A stretch of DNA of 64,000 bases from Winogradskyella sp046545555 (GCF_046545555.1 NZ_JBHZTH010000001.1:1116001-1180000), one strand, 5' to 3'. Shown: positions 8,163 to 17,383, counted from the stretch's first letter. Program-made: numbers and translations. Notes: generated from the sequence alone by a model not told the origin.

Positions 8163-8650
8163 TATATATTCTCACAGGTAATATTAGAACAGGTAAAACA
8201 ACTGCCTTATTAAACTGGGCTGAAAATCGTAATGATGTTGATGGTTTACTATGTCCTGATAACGAAAATGGGAAGCGGTATTTTTTAAAAGTGAAATCTC
8301 TAAAAAATATTCAACTTGAAGTTGAAAACGAATCTGAAGAAACTATTGCAATTGGGCGTTTTAATTTTTTGAAATCAGCTTTTGATGAAGCCAACAAGTT
8401 TCTTATAAATCTTAATTTTAAAAAAGAAAGTAGATATATCATTATTGATGAACTCGGTAAACTTGAATTGAAAAATGAAGGATTACATAAAGCCACGGAT
8501 TACTTAATTTCAAAGCATAAAAATCATTCTAAACAAAGTTTAATTCTTGTCGTAAGATTATCTTTATTACAGGAAGTTCTTAAGCATTTCCAAATAACAA
8601 ACTATAAATTATTGGAATTAAATCGATTTAAAATTTCCGGTCTGGATTAA
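8159..8650 (+). CDS. THEP1-like P-loop nucleoside triphosphatase
   Basis: 163 residues. Walker A is GNIRTGKT (7-14) right at the N-terminus, and Walker B is YIIIDELGKLEL (93-104), the acidic pair and following GKLEL being characteristic of the THEP1/NTPase_1 family. The lid is not obvious. These small enzymes hydrolyse NTPs or phosphorylate nucleosides; the physiological role is mostly unknown. The start overlaps the membrane protein stop by four bases. The 3' end overlaps the convergent FAD dehydrogenase gene by 23 bases, so both C-termini are encoded on opposite strands of the same DNA and no terminator lies between. Confidence 0.82.
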   Translation: MIYILTGNIRTGKTTALLNWAENRNDVDGLLCPDNENGKRYFLKVKSLKNIQLEVENESEETIAIGRFNFLKSAFDEANKFLINLNFKKESRYIIIDELGKLELKNEGLHKATDYLISKHKNHSKQSLILVVRLSLLQEVLKHFQITNYKLLELNRFKISGLD

Positions 8651-9875
8651 AACCATCTAAGCATAAGGCAGTTTTTTTGTCAGAAATAACTTGTGAAACT
8701 AATAGTCCTGTTGCAGTTCCCATGCTCCATCCCATCATAGCATGTCCTGTAGCGATAGTTAAGTTTTTACATTTATGAGATTTACCTATATATGGCAAGC
8801 CATCAGGTGAGACAGGTCTTAAACCACATGCAGCATTGTCTTTTTCTAATTCAGTTATTTCAAAGCTAGGGTAGTAGTTGCGAGCTGCATTTGCAATAGC
8901 TTGGACTCTAGTCATATTAATGTTATGATTGATACCAGCAATTTCCATAGTGCCAGCTAATCTTGTAAATCCATTCATAGGTGTTATCGCAGTTTTAGCT
9001 TCAGATAATATGGCAGGTATTGTTATTTCAGTATTTTGTTTTGTGTTTATGCAGTAACCCTTTCCGGCTTGTATTAATAAATTTAAACCTAGTTTTTTGC
9101 TCAATAATGAACTCCATGAACCAGCGGCTAATACAATTTCATCAGCGATTAGAGTTTGCTTATTAGTTTTTAATTCAGTTATATTTAGATTACTTATTTC
9201 GAGGTCTTCAACTTTTTCATTGGTATAAAAAGTAACTCCATTGTTTTCTAAATACCCTTTCATTTCAGACATAAATTCCTGCGGAGTAGAATGGTGATCA
9301 CATTTAAAATAGGTTCCGCCAATGGTGTTTATTTCTATATTAGGTTCTAATTGTTCTATTTCAGTAGGAGTGACTCCTTTGGCATCCAAACCTAAATCAA
9401 CCGCTACATCAACCATTTTTAACTCCTCGTCTAACATTTTCTCAGTCTGACAAAGCATTAAAAGTCCTTTCTTTTCATAATGTGCAGAAAAGTTCTCTTT
9501 GGTTTTTATATCTTCATATAACTGCTGACTTAAAACAGAAATATCTCTTATTATCGGTGCAGCACGCTCTACATGGTTTGATGTACAAGATTTATTAAAT
9601 GCCCAAGTCCATTTTAAAAAGTTAATATCTAATCTTGGTTTTATATATAAAGGGCTAGTCGTATCAAACATCCATTTTATGCCTTTTTTCATAACACCTG
9701 GTGCAGACAATGGAATGATATGACTAGGACATAAATAACCAGCATTAACATAAGAGGCGCCCGAATCTAAATTAGATTGATCAACAATAGTAACTTGATG
9801 ACCTTCTTTTTGAAGATAATACGCAGAACATAAGCCTATAATTCCACCTCCGATTATGATAACGTTTTTACTCAT
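8628..9875 (-). CDS. D-hydroxyproline dehydrogenase (DadA-like FAD oxidoreductase)
   Basis: 415 residues. The N-terminal dinucleotide fold is NVIIIGGGIIGLCSAYYL (4-21), and a late CGLRPVSPDGLPYIG stretch is typical of the DadA/DAO family FAD site. The family oxidises D-amino acids to imino acids. With the hydroxyproline epimerase immediately upstream (two-base gap), the expected substrate is cis-4-hydroxy-D-proline and the product is 1-pyrroline-4-hydroxy-2-carboxylate, electrons passing to the respiratory chain. No separate small subunits are present, so it resembles the single-subunit type. It is the last gene of its operon and overlaps the convergent NTPase gene at its 3' end. Confidence 0.85.
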   Translation of the reverse strand: MSKNVIIIGGGIIGLCSAYYLQKEGHQVTIVDQSNLDSGASYVNAGYLCPSHIIPLSAPGVMKKGIKWMFDTTSPLYIKPRLDINFLKWTWAFNKSCTSNHVERAAPIIRDISVLSQQLYEDIKTKENFSAHYEKKGLLMLCQTEKMLDEELKMVDVAVDLGLDAKGVTPTEIEQLEPNIEINTIGGTYFKCDHHSTPQEFMSEMKGYLENNGVTFYTNEKVEDLEISNLNITELKTNKQTLIADEIVLAAGSWSSLLSKKLGLNLLIQAGKGYCINTKQNTEITIPAILSEAKTAITPMNGFTRLAGTMEIAGINHNINMTRVQAIANAARNYYPSFEITELEKDNAACGLRPVSPDGLPYIGKSHKCKNLTIATGHAMMGWSMGTATGLLVSQVISDKKTALCLDGFNPDRKF

Positions 9876-9877
9876 AA

Positions 9878-10888
9878 TTAAATGACTTGAAATCCATAAG
9901 CATAAGGATCATCTTCCGGATCAATGGTTATTGTATTTTGTCCATATATTTTCGCCCAGCCTTTAATACTTGGTACAATAGCTGGTCTATTTCCAATCGT
10001 AGTTTCTTTTTCAATACAACCAATAAATGTACTTCCGATATAACTCTCATGAATGTAATTATCATCAACTTTTAGCTTTCCTTTTGCATGTAATTGTGCT
10101 AATCTAGCTGATGTACCTGTTCCGCAAGGACTTCGATCTATAGCTTTATCTCCATAAAATACAGCATTTCTACCATCAGATTTTTTGTCAATTGGATGAC
10201 CTGTCCATAGCATATGTGTAACATCTTTGATTGTGTTGTTTTCAATATGAATAAACTGATTAGGATACTTTGTATTAATACGATCTCTTACAACTTGGGA
10301 TAATTGTATAATCTTATTAGCTGTGAAATTATGTATGCCAGAAAAATTTTGTTGCGGATCTACAATAGCATAAAAATTTCCTCCATAGGCGACATCAAAT
10401 TTTATGTCACCAAGTTCGGGACATTCAATAGTAAGACCTTCAGCTGCTAAATAACTTTTCACATTTATTAGCTTTACCCAATCGACTTTATTGTTGGTTT
10501 TCTGGTATTCAATTTCAACTAAGCCAGCAGGAGCTTCCATTTTTATCTTTCCAGGTATTTTAGGAGTTATAAGACCTTCTTCTATTGCAATAGTAATAGT
10601 GCCAATAGTGCCATGTCCACACATTGGTAAACAACCAGAAGTTTCAATAAAAAGTATCGCAAAATCATTCTCTGGATTGTGGGGTGGATATAAAATACTA
10701 CCACTCATCATATCATGACCACGAGGTTCAAACATTAAACCTTTGCGAATCCAATCATATTCTTTTAAAAAATGCTGACGTTTTTCACTCATTGTTTTAC
10801 CAATGAGTTTTGGACCACCTTCCTTGATAACTCTTACTGGATTACCGCAAGTGTGTGCATCAATACAAACAAAAGTATGTGCAGCCAT
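9878..10888 (-). CDS. 4-hydroxyproline 2-epimerase (proline racemase family)
   Basis: 336 residues, standard for the proline racemase superfamily. Both catalytic thiols are present: Cys90 in LPMCGHGTIG and Cys255 in RSPCGTGTSA. A Cys/Cys pair signifies a racemase or epimerase, whereas trans-3-hydroxyproline dehydratases have Thr at the second site. It converts trans-4-hydroxy-L-proline to cis-4-hydroxy-D-proline, the entry step to the downstream oxidative pathway. The stop-to-start spacing with its neighbours is two bases or less, so it belongs to a four-gene operon. Proline racemase is the other possibility by sequence alone, but the context strongly favours hydroxyproline. Confidence 0.9.
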   Translation of the reverse strand: MAAHTFVCIDAHTCGNPVRVIKEGGPKLIGKTMSEKRQHFLKEYDWIRKGLMFEPRGHDMMSGSILYPPHNPENDFAILFIETSGCLPMCGHGTIGTITIAIEEGLITPKIPGKIKMEAPAGLVEIEYQKTNNKVDWVKLINVKSYLAAEGLTIECPELGDIKFDVAYGGNFYAIVDPQQNFSGIHNFTANKIIQLSQVVRDRINTKYPNQFIHIENNTIKDVTHMLWTGHPIDKKSDGRNAVFYGDKAIDRSPCGTGTSARLAQLHAKGKLKVDDNYIHESYIGSTFIGCIEKETTIGNRPAIVPSIKGWAKIYGQNTITIDPEDDPYAYGFQVI

Positions 10889-12472
10889 TTATAATTTATC
10901 TGAGGTTTGTTTCTTGTTTACTAATCTTGAAACACCTAGTGGATTTTCATTTTTCAATTCTATTGGAAGTAAATCATTAGGCCAATCTTGATAACTAAAA
11001 GGACGTACCCAACGTTTTATAGAGTGAATACCAACGGCCGTAAATCGGCTATCTGTAGATGAAGGATATGGTCCTCCGTGCACCATAGATGGACATACTT
11101 CAACTCCTGTTGGTACGCCGTTATAAATAATGCGACCAACACGATTTTGTAATGCTGAAATGACCTTGGAATAGTTTGAAGCTTCATTGTTATCTGCAAT
11201 CAATGTTCCTGTTAACTGACCGTCAAGATTAGAAATTATGGCTTCTAATTGTCCTTTGTTTTCACATTGAACAACTATTGAATAAGGCCCAAATACTTCT
11301 TGATGTAGCGTTTGGTTTTCCATAAATGTTTTCCCTTCTACAGTTGCAATAGCTTGTCTGGCATAGTTGGTTTGCACTTCAGAATCGTAATCTGCAGTAA
11401 CTGTAAGACTAGATTGAGAAATTGCTTTTTGTTTCTTGTTTTCGTAGGCTCCAATAATATTTGGATGGAGCATACAAGAAGGTTCTATGTTAATAATTTC
11501 ATTCGATAAATTTTCAATAAAATTTGATAATCCTTCACTTTTCAATCCTAATAATAACCCTGGATTTGTACAAAATTGTCCTGTACCTAATGTTATGGAA
11601 CCTGCATAAGTTTTTGCTAAACTTCCGCTTCTGTTTTTTAGAGCTTCCGGAAGAACTACAACAGGGTTTATACTACCCATTTCAGCAAAAACAGGAATTG
11701 GCTCTTCGCGTTGTGCAGCTAAATTATATAATGCTCGTCCACCTTTAATACTTCCTGTGAAACCGACTGCTTTTACACCAGAGTGTTTTACTAATTGTGT
11801 TCCGACGGCTATTCCGCTAGAATTTATATTTGAAAACACACCATTTGGCATATTTGTTTTTTCTGCTGCTTTTACAATTGCAGAAGCAACTAATTCGCCA
11901 GTTCCTGAATGCATAGGATGAGATTTTACAATAACCGGACAGCCAGAAGCTAATGCAGCAGCAGTATCTCCACCAGCAGTAGAGTATGCTAATGGAAAAT
12001 TGCTAGCTCCAAATACCACAATAGGTCCTAATGGTACTAACATTTTTCTAATATCAGATCTAGGCATTGGTTCTCGATTAGGTAGGGCTGTATCGATAGT
12101 TGCCTCTACCCAAGATCCTTCTTCAATTAAATTCGCAAACATGCGGAGTTGTCCAACCGTTCTTCCACGTTCACCCTTTGCTCTACCTTCAGGCAACCCT
12201 GTTTCTGAGCAATAGGTCTTAATAAGTGCATCATCAAGAGCTAAAATTTCATCTGCGATGGTATTCAAAAATTCTGCTTTTTGTTTACCTGAAATTGTTC
12301 TATACACTTTAAATGCTTCAGAAGCTAATGCAACTGCTTCGTCAATTTCTTCAGAAGTAGCTTCTGTATAAGTAGAATCGTTTTCAATATTTAATTGCGG
12401 ATTAAAGGTCTTGTAGGTTTTTGAGCCTTTAGCTGATAATTGATTTCCTATGTAATTCTTTCCTGTGATCAT
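10889..12472 (-). CDS. 2,5-dioxopentanoate (2-oxoglutarate semialdehyde) dehydrogenase, NADP type
   Basis: 527 residues of the aldehyde dehydrogenase superfamily. Visible features are the cofactor-site loop VFGASNFPLAYSTAGGD (153-169), Glu264 in FAEMGSINP and the catalytic Cys301 in GTGQFCTNPG. The NFPLAYS and FCTNPG variants are typical of the semialdehyde dehydrogenases in hydroxyproline and sugar acid catabolism. It oxidises 2-oxoglutarate semialdehyde, made by the DapA-like deaminase, to 2-oxoglutarate for the TCA cycle. It is flush with the epimerase gene (stop at 10889, next start at 10888). A 73-base gap separates it from the deaminase gene upstream. Confidence 0.9.
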   Translation of the reverse strand: MITGKNYIGNQLSAKGSKTYKTFNPQLNIENDSTYTEATSEEIDEAVALASEAFKVYRTISGKQKAEFLNTIADEILALDDALIKTYCSETGLPEGRAKGERGRTVGQLRMFANLIEEGSWVEATIDTALPNREPMPRSDIRKMLVPLGPIVVFGASNFPLAYSTAGGDTAAALASGCPVIVKSHPMHSGTGELVASAIVKAAEKTNMPNGVFSNINSSGIAVGTQLVKHSGVKAVGFTGSIKGGRALYNLAAQREEPIPVFAEMGSINPVVVLPEALKNRSGSLAKTYAGSITLGTGQFCTNPGLLLGLKSEGLSNFIENLSNEIINIEPSCMLHPNIIGAYENKKQKAISQSSLTVTADYDSEVQTNYARQAIATVEGKTFMENQTLHQEVFGPYSIVVQCENKGQLEAIISNLDGQLTGTLIADNNEASNYSKVISALQNRVGRIIYNGVPTGVEVCPSMVHGGPYPSSTDSRFTAVGIHSIKRWVRPFSYQDWPNDLLPIELKNENPLGVSRLVNKKQTSDKL

Positions 12473-12545
12473 CCTTACTTATTTTTTAAATGTTTTTTTT
12501 AAGTTTACTGGTTTGTAAACTACTTTTTTTAAATATTTGAAAAGC

Positions 12546-13502
12546 TTAACCTATTAAGTCTAGAACTTCAAGTCTTTCTTTTGCCAGAATATATCTTGCA
12601 CGGACATCATCAATTTGCTGTTGAGTTAATTTCTTACCAAAAGTACGAAGCCCTCCAGCAACATCATTATGATGAATTCCCATAGCAAGTTTAAGATATT
12701 CCATAAGCAGTGGCTGAGCATCAAGATAGGATAATGAATTTAAAGCCTGAGAAATTTTGTTTGCCTCAGCCCATTCTCCATTTAAAACATACTCCTGCAT
12801 CGTAACACTAGCTTTTGGGAAGACACAACCTACACCTGTAATTCCACCACATGCTCCGGCTAATCCTGCATGTACAGTAACTGTATCGACACCTGCTAAA
12901 ATTTTTAAATCTTTGTTTTCTAACATCAGCGTTTCTATAATTGAAACATCTATAGTCGATATTTTAAGAGCAGTTACATTAGGGAGAACAGAGAGTCTTT
13001 TAAGAAGGTTTGTTGAGAGCGCATGATAACCTGCTGCATCAGGATTGTTATAAGGCATAACTGTTAAGCCTGCATCTTTTGCAGTTGCTTCAGAAAGTGC
13101 ATAGTACTCATACATTTCTTTTTCAGAAGGAACCTCCTTAGTTTTTGGTGGCATAACCATGACTGTATCAACTCCAACTGTTGCAAGTCCTTCAACAATT
13201 TCAGCAAGTTCTTCCTTAGTTTCTGCTGCTGCTCCGCTAATCAACGGGACATTATATTCTTTAGCAACCTCAGAAAGGGATTTAAGTAAAGAAAGACGCT
13301 GCTTGCTGTTCAGGTAGCTATTCTCACCCAGAGTTCCAGAACCGACAAGTCCGCTCATTCTGCTTCCGCCCTTTCCTTGGGCTTTTAAAATATCTGCTGC
13401 CTGTTTTTGTGTTATATCAAAGTCAATTTCAAGAGAGCCTGATTTTGATTCTTTCAACCATGTAAACACGGCTGGCATTACGCCATTCCATTGCATGCTC
13501 AT
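12546..13502 (-). CDS. 1-pyrroline-4-hydroxy-2-carboxylate deaminase (DapA family)
   Basis: 318 residues of the class I aldolase DapA family: Tyr151 in MPYNNPD and the Schiff-base Lys180 in TALKIST are in place, with a GSGTLGEN loop (55-62). The usual DapA lysine-pathway neighbours are absent; it heads a hydroxyproline operon, so the reaction is deamination and dehydration of 1-pyrroline-4-hydroxy-2-carboxylate to 2-oxoglutarate semialdehyde. The codon usage looks a little less AT-rich than the adjacent genes by eye, which could reflect transfer, but I cannot quantify it. A divergent AraC-type regulator begins 148 bases upstream. Confidence 0.87.
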   Translation of the reverse strand: MSMQWNGVMPAVFTWLKESKSGSLEIDFDITQKQAADILKAQGKGGSRMSGLVGSGTLGENSYLNSKQRLSLLKSLSEVAKEYNVPLISGAAAETKEELAEIVEGLATVGVDTVMVMPPKTKEVPSEKEMYEYYALSEATAKDAGLTVMPYNNPDAAGYHALSTNLLKRLSVLPNVTALKISTIDVSIIETLMLENKDLKILAGVDTVTVHAGLAGACGGITGVGCVFPKASVTMQEYVLNGEWAEANKISQALNSLSYLDAQPLLMEYLKLAMGIHHNDVAGGLRTFGKKLTQQQIDDVRARYILAKERLEVLDLIG

Positions 13503-13649
13503 AAGAATTTATTTTGTTAAATAACTTTTAGTGTAAAATTAATTGAGCTGTGAAAGAACAAATAATGTTTTTTTATTCTATAATGATATTATATTATCCA
13601 TTTTCTATTTAATTAATATTATTTTTGAGTAGTATATAATTAATTTACT

Positions 13650-14480
13650 TTGAAAGTATTACCATTTGTTATTCCGAAGCCTGAAAGAGGAGGTTTGATT
13701 TATCAGGTTGACAAAGTAAATTTGTTTTATGATAAATTGCATCAGCACGAAGAAATTCAATTGAGTTTTATCGTTGAAGGCAACGGAACTTTAGTTGTTG
13801 GTGATGCCATAAATAATTATACTAAAGGTGAAGTTTTAGTCATTGGAAGTAATATTCCACATGTGTTTAAGAGTGATAAAAGTTCGCAAGAATCACATAT
13901 GCTAACCTTGTTTTTTACAGAGCAATCTTTTGGTGAGTCGTTTTTTAATCTTGAAGAGTTAAAACAAATTCAATCTTTTTTTGAGCGTTCTAAATATGGG
14001 TTTAAGCCTCAGTCTTATATTGAAGAAATGAAGAAGCTTTTCCTTAAGCTTGGAAAAGCTTCAAAGCTAAATCGATTTGTAATTTTATTACAGTTATTGA
14101 ATTATATGGTACGTTCAGACTATACAAGTTTATCGTCATTTGTATATGATAAAAAGTACAGTTTGGTTGAAGGTGATCGTATGCGAAATGTTTTTGAATT
14201 TACTTTAAATAAATATAGTGAGGAAATAACTTTAGATGAAGTTGCTCAAGTTGCTAATATGACCAAGAATGCCTTTTGTAAATACTTTAAAAAGCGAACT
14301 AATAAAACCTATATTCAATTTCTAAATGAGTTTAGAATTGAAAAGGCTATTAAATTATTATTAGAAAAAAGCGATTTCAGTATTGCTGAGGTTGCCTATA
14401 TATCTGGGTTTAGGAATATTTCTAACTTTAATAGAGTGTTTAAAAATGTAAAAGATGGAACGCCTTCTCAATTTAAATAG
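13650..14480 (+). CDS. AraC family transcriptional regulator of the hydroxyproline operon
   Basis: 276 residues starting at a TTG codon; no ATG or GTG is available near the conserved N-terminus KVLPFVIPKPE. An N-terminal cupin-type sensing domain is indicated by HQHEEIQLSFIVEGNGTLVV (33-52) and a C-terminal double helix-turn-helix occupies about 180-276 (EITLDEVAQVANMTKNAF, then FSIAEVAYISGFRNISNFN). It diverges from the hydroxyproline catabolic genes, the usual arrangement for a pathway-specific activator that binds substrate. A clear hairpin terminator follows at 14486-14514. The effector is inferred from position only. Confidence 0.88.
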   Translation: MKVLPFVIPKPERGGLIYQVDKVNLFYDKLHQHEEIQLSFIVEGNGTLVVGDAINNYTKGEVLVIGSNIPHVFKSDKSSQESHMLTLFFTEQSFGESFFNLEELKQIQSFFERSKYGFKPQSYIEEMKKLFLKLGKASKLNRFVILLQLLNYMVRSDYTSLSSFVYDKKYSLVEGDRMRNVFEFTLNKYSEEITLDEVAQVANMTKNAFCKYFKKRTNKTYIQFLNEFRIEKAIKLLLEKSDFSIAEVAYISGFRNISNFNRVFKNVKDGTPSQFK

Positions 14481-14485
14481 ATAAA

Positions 14486-14514
14486 AAAAACCCAAACATA
14501 CAGTTTGGGTTTTT
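14486..14514. terminator. Bidirectional intrinsic terminator
   Basis: Stem CCCAAAC (14491-14497), loop ATACA, stem GTTTGGG (14503-14509), flanked by an A run on the left and a T run on the right. It therefore reads as a terminator on both strands and lies between the convergent araC-type gene and metX. Confidence 0.9.
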
Positions 14515-14534
14515 ATGATTAATAGCGCATTAGT

Positions 14535-15542
14535 TTAGGCAACACATTTGGAAACTTGTTCAATTGAATTTACCTTAACTTTAAAGATAGGTTTCAAGAA
14601 TCTTGCCAATTGATCAAACTCAATTAAAAAAGCATCATGTCCATGTATAGATTTTATTTCATGGATATAGATATTCTCTTTTACACCTTTTAACTCAACA
14701 TAAGTATTCCAATTTTCTTCAGGTTTAAAAAATAAATCCGAATTTATAGTAATAATATGTATGCATGACGAAATTTTAGATGCTACTTCTATGAAATTAG
14801 AACGCTCTGCAGTGATATCTATAGTACGTAATATCTGATTCATTAATTTGTAGGCTGAAAGATTAAAACGGTTACTTAAGTTGTCACCATGATAATTTAG
14901 CCAAGATTCTATATTAAAAAGTAAATCATCTCTTTTTGTTCTTTTAAATTTTTGAGTTAACGATTCTGGCGTACGGTAAAGCGTCATAGCATGCATTCTT
15001 GCATCAGACAATGGTTCATTAGAATGGTTTAATATCGCATCTTGTATATGACAATTAGCAATAAGCCAATCTGTAGATTTCCAATCGGTTGCAATGGGTA
15101 TTAAATGCTTAACTAAATCTGGTTTTAAAGCTGCTAATTCCCAGGCAATACCTCCTCCAACAGAACCACCAATTACCGCGAAAAGTTGTTTGATTTTTAA
15201 ATTCTCTAATCCTAAAGAAAATAGTTTAGCAATATCTCTGGCTGTAAAATCTCTATAATTGTCAATTAAATTTTCAGATTTATTGTCATATCCATTTCCT
15301 GGAATATTGAAGGCTAAAATCGTATACTCATTAATGTTAATACATTTGTCTTCTCCGATTAAATCATTCCACCATCCATTCTCACCTATAACATTTGAGT
15401 TACCAGTAAGTGCGTGATTAACCAAAACAATCGGACCATCTCCAATAGAAACTCCAAAAGTTTGGTAGGACAATGAAATGTCAATTGTCCTACCATTTTG
15501 AGTTTTATAATCTGAAATTGTGATATATTTTATTGCACTCAT
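14535..15542 (-). CDS. metX: Homoserine O-acetyltransferase (MetX family alpha/beta hydrolase)
   Basis: 335 residues. The alpha/beta hydrolase nucleophile elbow is GGSVGGG with Ser127, an early NHALTGN (42-48) forms the oxyanion region, and IHGHDAFLIE (299-308) contains the catalytic His near the C-terminus. MetX transfers acetyl (sometimes succinyl) to homoserine; MetY then makes homocysteine. It is the last gene of the metY-osmC-metX run under the SAM-I riboswitch, ten bases after osmC. The protein is slightly shorter than the common 350-380 residues, with a shorter lid. Acetyl versus succinyl specificity cannot be decided reliably here. Confidence 0.88.
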   Translation of the reverse strand: MSAIKYITISDYKTQNGRTIDISLSYQTFGVSIGDGPIVLVNHALTGNSNVIGENGWWNDLIGEDKCININEYTILAFNIPGNGYDNKSENLIDNYRDFTARDIAKLFSLGLENLKIKQLFAVIGGSVGGGIAWELAALKPDLVKHLIPIATDWKSTDWLIANCHIQDAILNHSNEPLSDARMHAMTLYRTPESLTQKFKRTKRDDLLFNIESWLNYHGDNLSNRFNLSAYKLMNQILRTIDITAERSNFIEVASKISSCIHIITINSDLFFKPEENWNTYVELKGVKENIYIHEIKSIHGHDAFLIEFDQLARFLKPIFKVKVNSIEQVSKCVA

Positions 15543-15551
15543 TATAATAAT

Positions 15552-16004
15552 TTATAAAACGTTGTACTCCTTCTCAACAGCTATAGAAATAGGTGTTTTA
15601 TTTTGTAGATTATCTTTAACAGGGCAACGATCTTCCACAATTTCTAACCATTTTGCTAAGATTTCTATACTAGCATCAGTTTCTGGTATTAAGTTTAACT
15701 TAATAGCGTTGAAACCTGCACGTTCATCTTTAGATGCTCCTAAAAAACGGTTTGGATTTAAATCGCCAGTAACATCAATTTTTAGAGACTTTATCTTAAA
15801 GCCTAATTCTTTTGCTACTATATGTCCGACAACATTAATACACCCTGCAAAACCTGCTAAAATGTATTCTACAGGGTTTGGATATGCATCGGTGCCTCCT
15901 AAAGCTTCAGGTTCATCAACAGTTAAGGTAAACTGTCTTGTTTGTCCTACGAATTTTGTTTCGGAAACATTTTCTCCCGAAATACTAAATTGTAAATTAC
16001 TCAT
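15552..16004 (-). CDS. OsmC/Ohr family protein
   Basis: 150 residues with the OsmC fold and both family cysteines, Cys55 in AGFAGCINVV and Cys127 in EDRCPVKDN. These thiols reduce organic hydroperoxides in the characterised members. It is placed between metY and metX, 33 bases after metY and ten before metX, so it is expressed under the SAM riboswitch. That association suggests a role tied to sulfur metabolism, for example protecting thiol intermediates or handling sulfur-containing hydroperoxides, but no substrate is known. A long antisense open frame covers it and is not a gene. Confidence 0.88.
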   Translation of the reverse strand: MSNLQFSISGENVSETKFVGQTRQFTLTVDEPEALGGTDAYPNPVEYILAGFAGCINVVGHIVAKELGFKIKSLKIDVTGDLNPNRFLGASKDERAGFNAIKLNLIPETDASIEILAKWLEIVEDRCPVKDNLQNKTPISIAVEKEYNVL

Positions 16005-16037
16005 GATTCTTTTTTTAAAATATTAAATAATTACAAT

Positions 16038-17336
16038 CTAATTATGAAGTGTTTGCTTTTGTTTCACTACAGCAAAGGCTTCTTTTAAATCGGCTTTTAA
16101 ATCTTCAATATTTTCTATTCCGACAGAAAGACGAATAAGATCTTTAGTAACACCTGTAGTCTCTTGCGCATCATCACTTAATTGTTGATGCGTTGTACTT
16201 GCAGGATGAATAATTAGTGATTTTGTATCTCCAATATTAGCCAATAGAGAAAAAACTTTCGTTGTATCAGCAATAGTCTTTGCGGCATCAAAACCACCAT
16301 CTGCACCAAAAGTTACGATACCACTTTGTCCTTTTGGTAAGTATTTCTTAGCGAGATCGTTGTATTTGCTCGTTTCTAAACCTGGATAGTTTACCCATTT
16401 TACTTCTGGTTGTGCTTGTAACCATTGCGCCAATTCAAGTGCATTTTCACTATGCTTTTGAATACGTAATTCTAAAGTTTCTAAACCTTGAATAATTTGA
16501 AAACCATTAAATGGACTTAAAGCTCCTCCATAATCTCGCAAACCTTCAATTCTAATTTTTGCAATGAATGCAGCTGGTCCAATAGCTTCGCTGTAAACCA
16601 ATCCGTGGTAGCCAGCAGATGGTTCTGTAAATTCTGGAAACTTTCCGTTGGTCCAATCAAAAGTACCAGCATCAATAATAATTCCTCCCAAAGAAGTCCC
16701 ATTTCCATTGATATACTTTGTTAAAGAATGGATCACAATATTAGCGCCATGCTCAATAGGGTTTAATAAATATGGTGTTGCTACTGTATTATCTACTATT
16801 AAAGGCACTTTGTGTGCTTTAGCTGCTACCGAAATAGCTTCGATATCTAGCACATCTAATTTAGGATTACCCAAGGATTCAATGAAAATTGCTCTGGTAT
16901 TCTCCTGAGTAGCTTTTGCGAAATTTTCTGGATTAGAAGCATCTACAAATGTTGTTGTAATACCATGTCTTGGCAACGTAACACTCAATAAATTATAGGT
17001 TCCTCCATACAAACTACTAGAAGCAACGATATGATCTCCTGCTCTTAAAAGTGTTAGTAAGGTTGTAGAAATAGCTGCTGTTCCAGAAGCTGTGGCTACT
17101 GCCGCAATACCTCCTTCTAAAGCTGCTAAACGTTGTTCTAAAATGTCGTTGGTAGGATTATTTAAACGTGTGTAAATAAAACCTGGAACAGATAGATTAA
17201 ATCGCCCTGCTGCGTCGTCTGAATCATCGAAAACATAGGCTGTAGATTGATAAATAGGAACAGCTCTTGTTCCTCCTGTTTGACTAACGTCATGTCCTGC
17301 GTGCAACGCTTTTGTTGCAAATTTTTGTGTACTCAT
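16038..17336 (-). CDS. metY: O-acetylhomoserine sulfhydrylase (MetY)
   Basis: 432 residues of the Cys/Met-metabolism PLP family. The cofactor lysine is Lys207 in IHSLTKYINGNG, with YTRLNNPTNDILEQRLAALEG near the N-terminus contributing phosphate-binding residues, and VDNTVATPYL ahead of the lysine. The length and the insert after LTKY (GTFDWTNGKFPEF) are typical of O-acetylhomoserine sulfhydrylases rather than cystathionine enzymes. It condenses O-acetylhomoserine with sulfide to homocysteine. It is the first gene after the SAM-I riboswitch, so it should be shut off when SAM is abundant. Confidence 0.92.
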   Translation of the reverse strand: MSTQKFATKALHAGHDVSQTGGTRAVPIYQSTAYVFDDSDDAAGRFNLSVPGFIYTRLNNPTNDILEQRLAALEGGIAAVATASGTAAISTTLLTLLRAGDHIVASSSLYGGTYNLLSVTLPRHGITTTFVDASNPENFAKATQENTRAIFIESLGNPKLDVLDIEAISVAAKAHKVPLIVDNTVATPYLLNPIEHGANIVIHSLTKYINGNGTSLGGIIIDAGTFDWTNGKFPEFTEPSAGYHGLVYSEAIGPAAFIAKIRIEGLRDYGGALSPFNGFQIIQGLETLELRIQKHSENALELAQWLQAQPEVKWVNYPGLETSKYNDLAKKYLPKGQSGIVTFGADGGFDAAKTIADTTKVFSLLANIGDTKSLIIHPASTTHQQLSDDAQETTGVTKDLIRLSVGIENIEDLKADLKEAFAVVKQKQTLHN

Positions 17337-17383
17337 TTTTCTAGTTTTTTGAGTTAAAATAAATTAATTCAAAAGCCAAATAA

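Noticed and set aside
15520..16026. 168-codon plus-strand open frame
   Set aside because: It lies antisense to osmC, whose protein is conserved with both catalytic cysteines; the plus-strand translation has no domain features.
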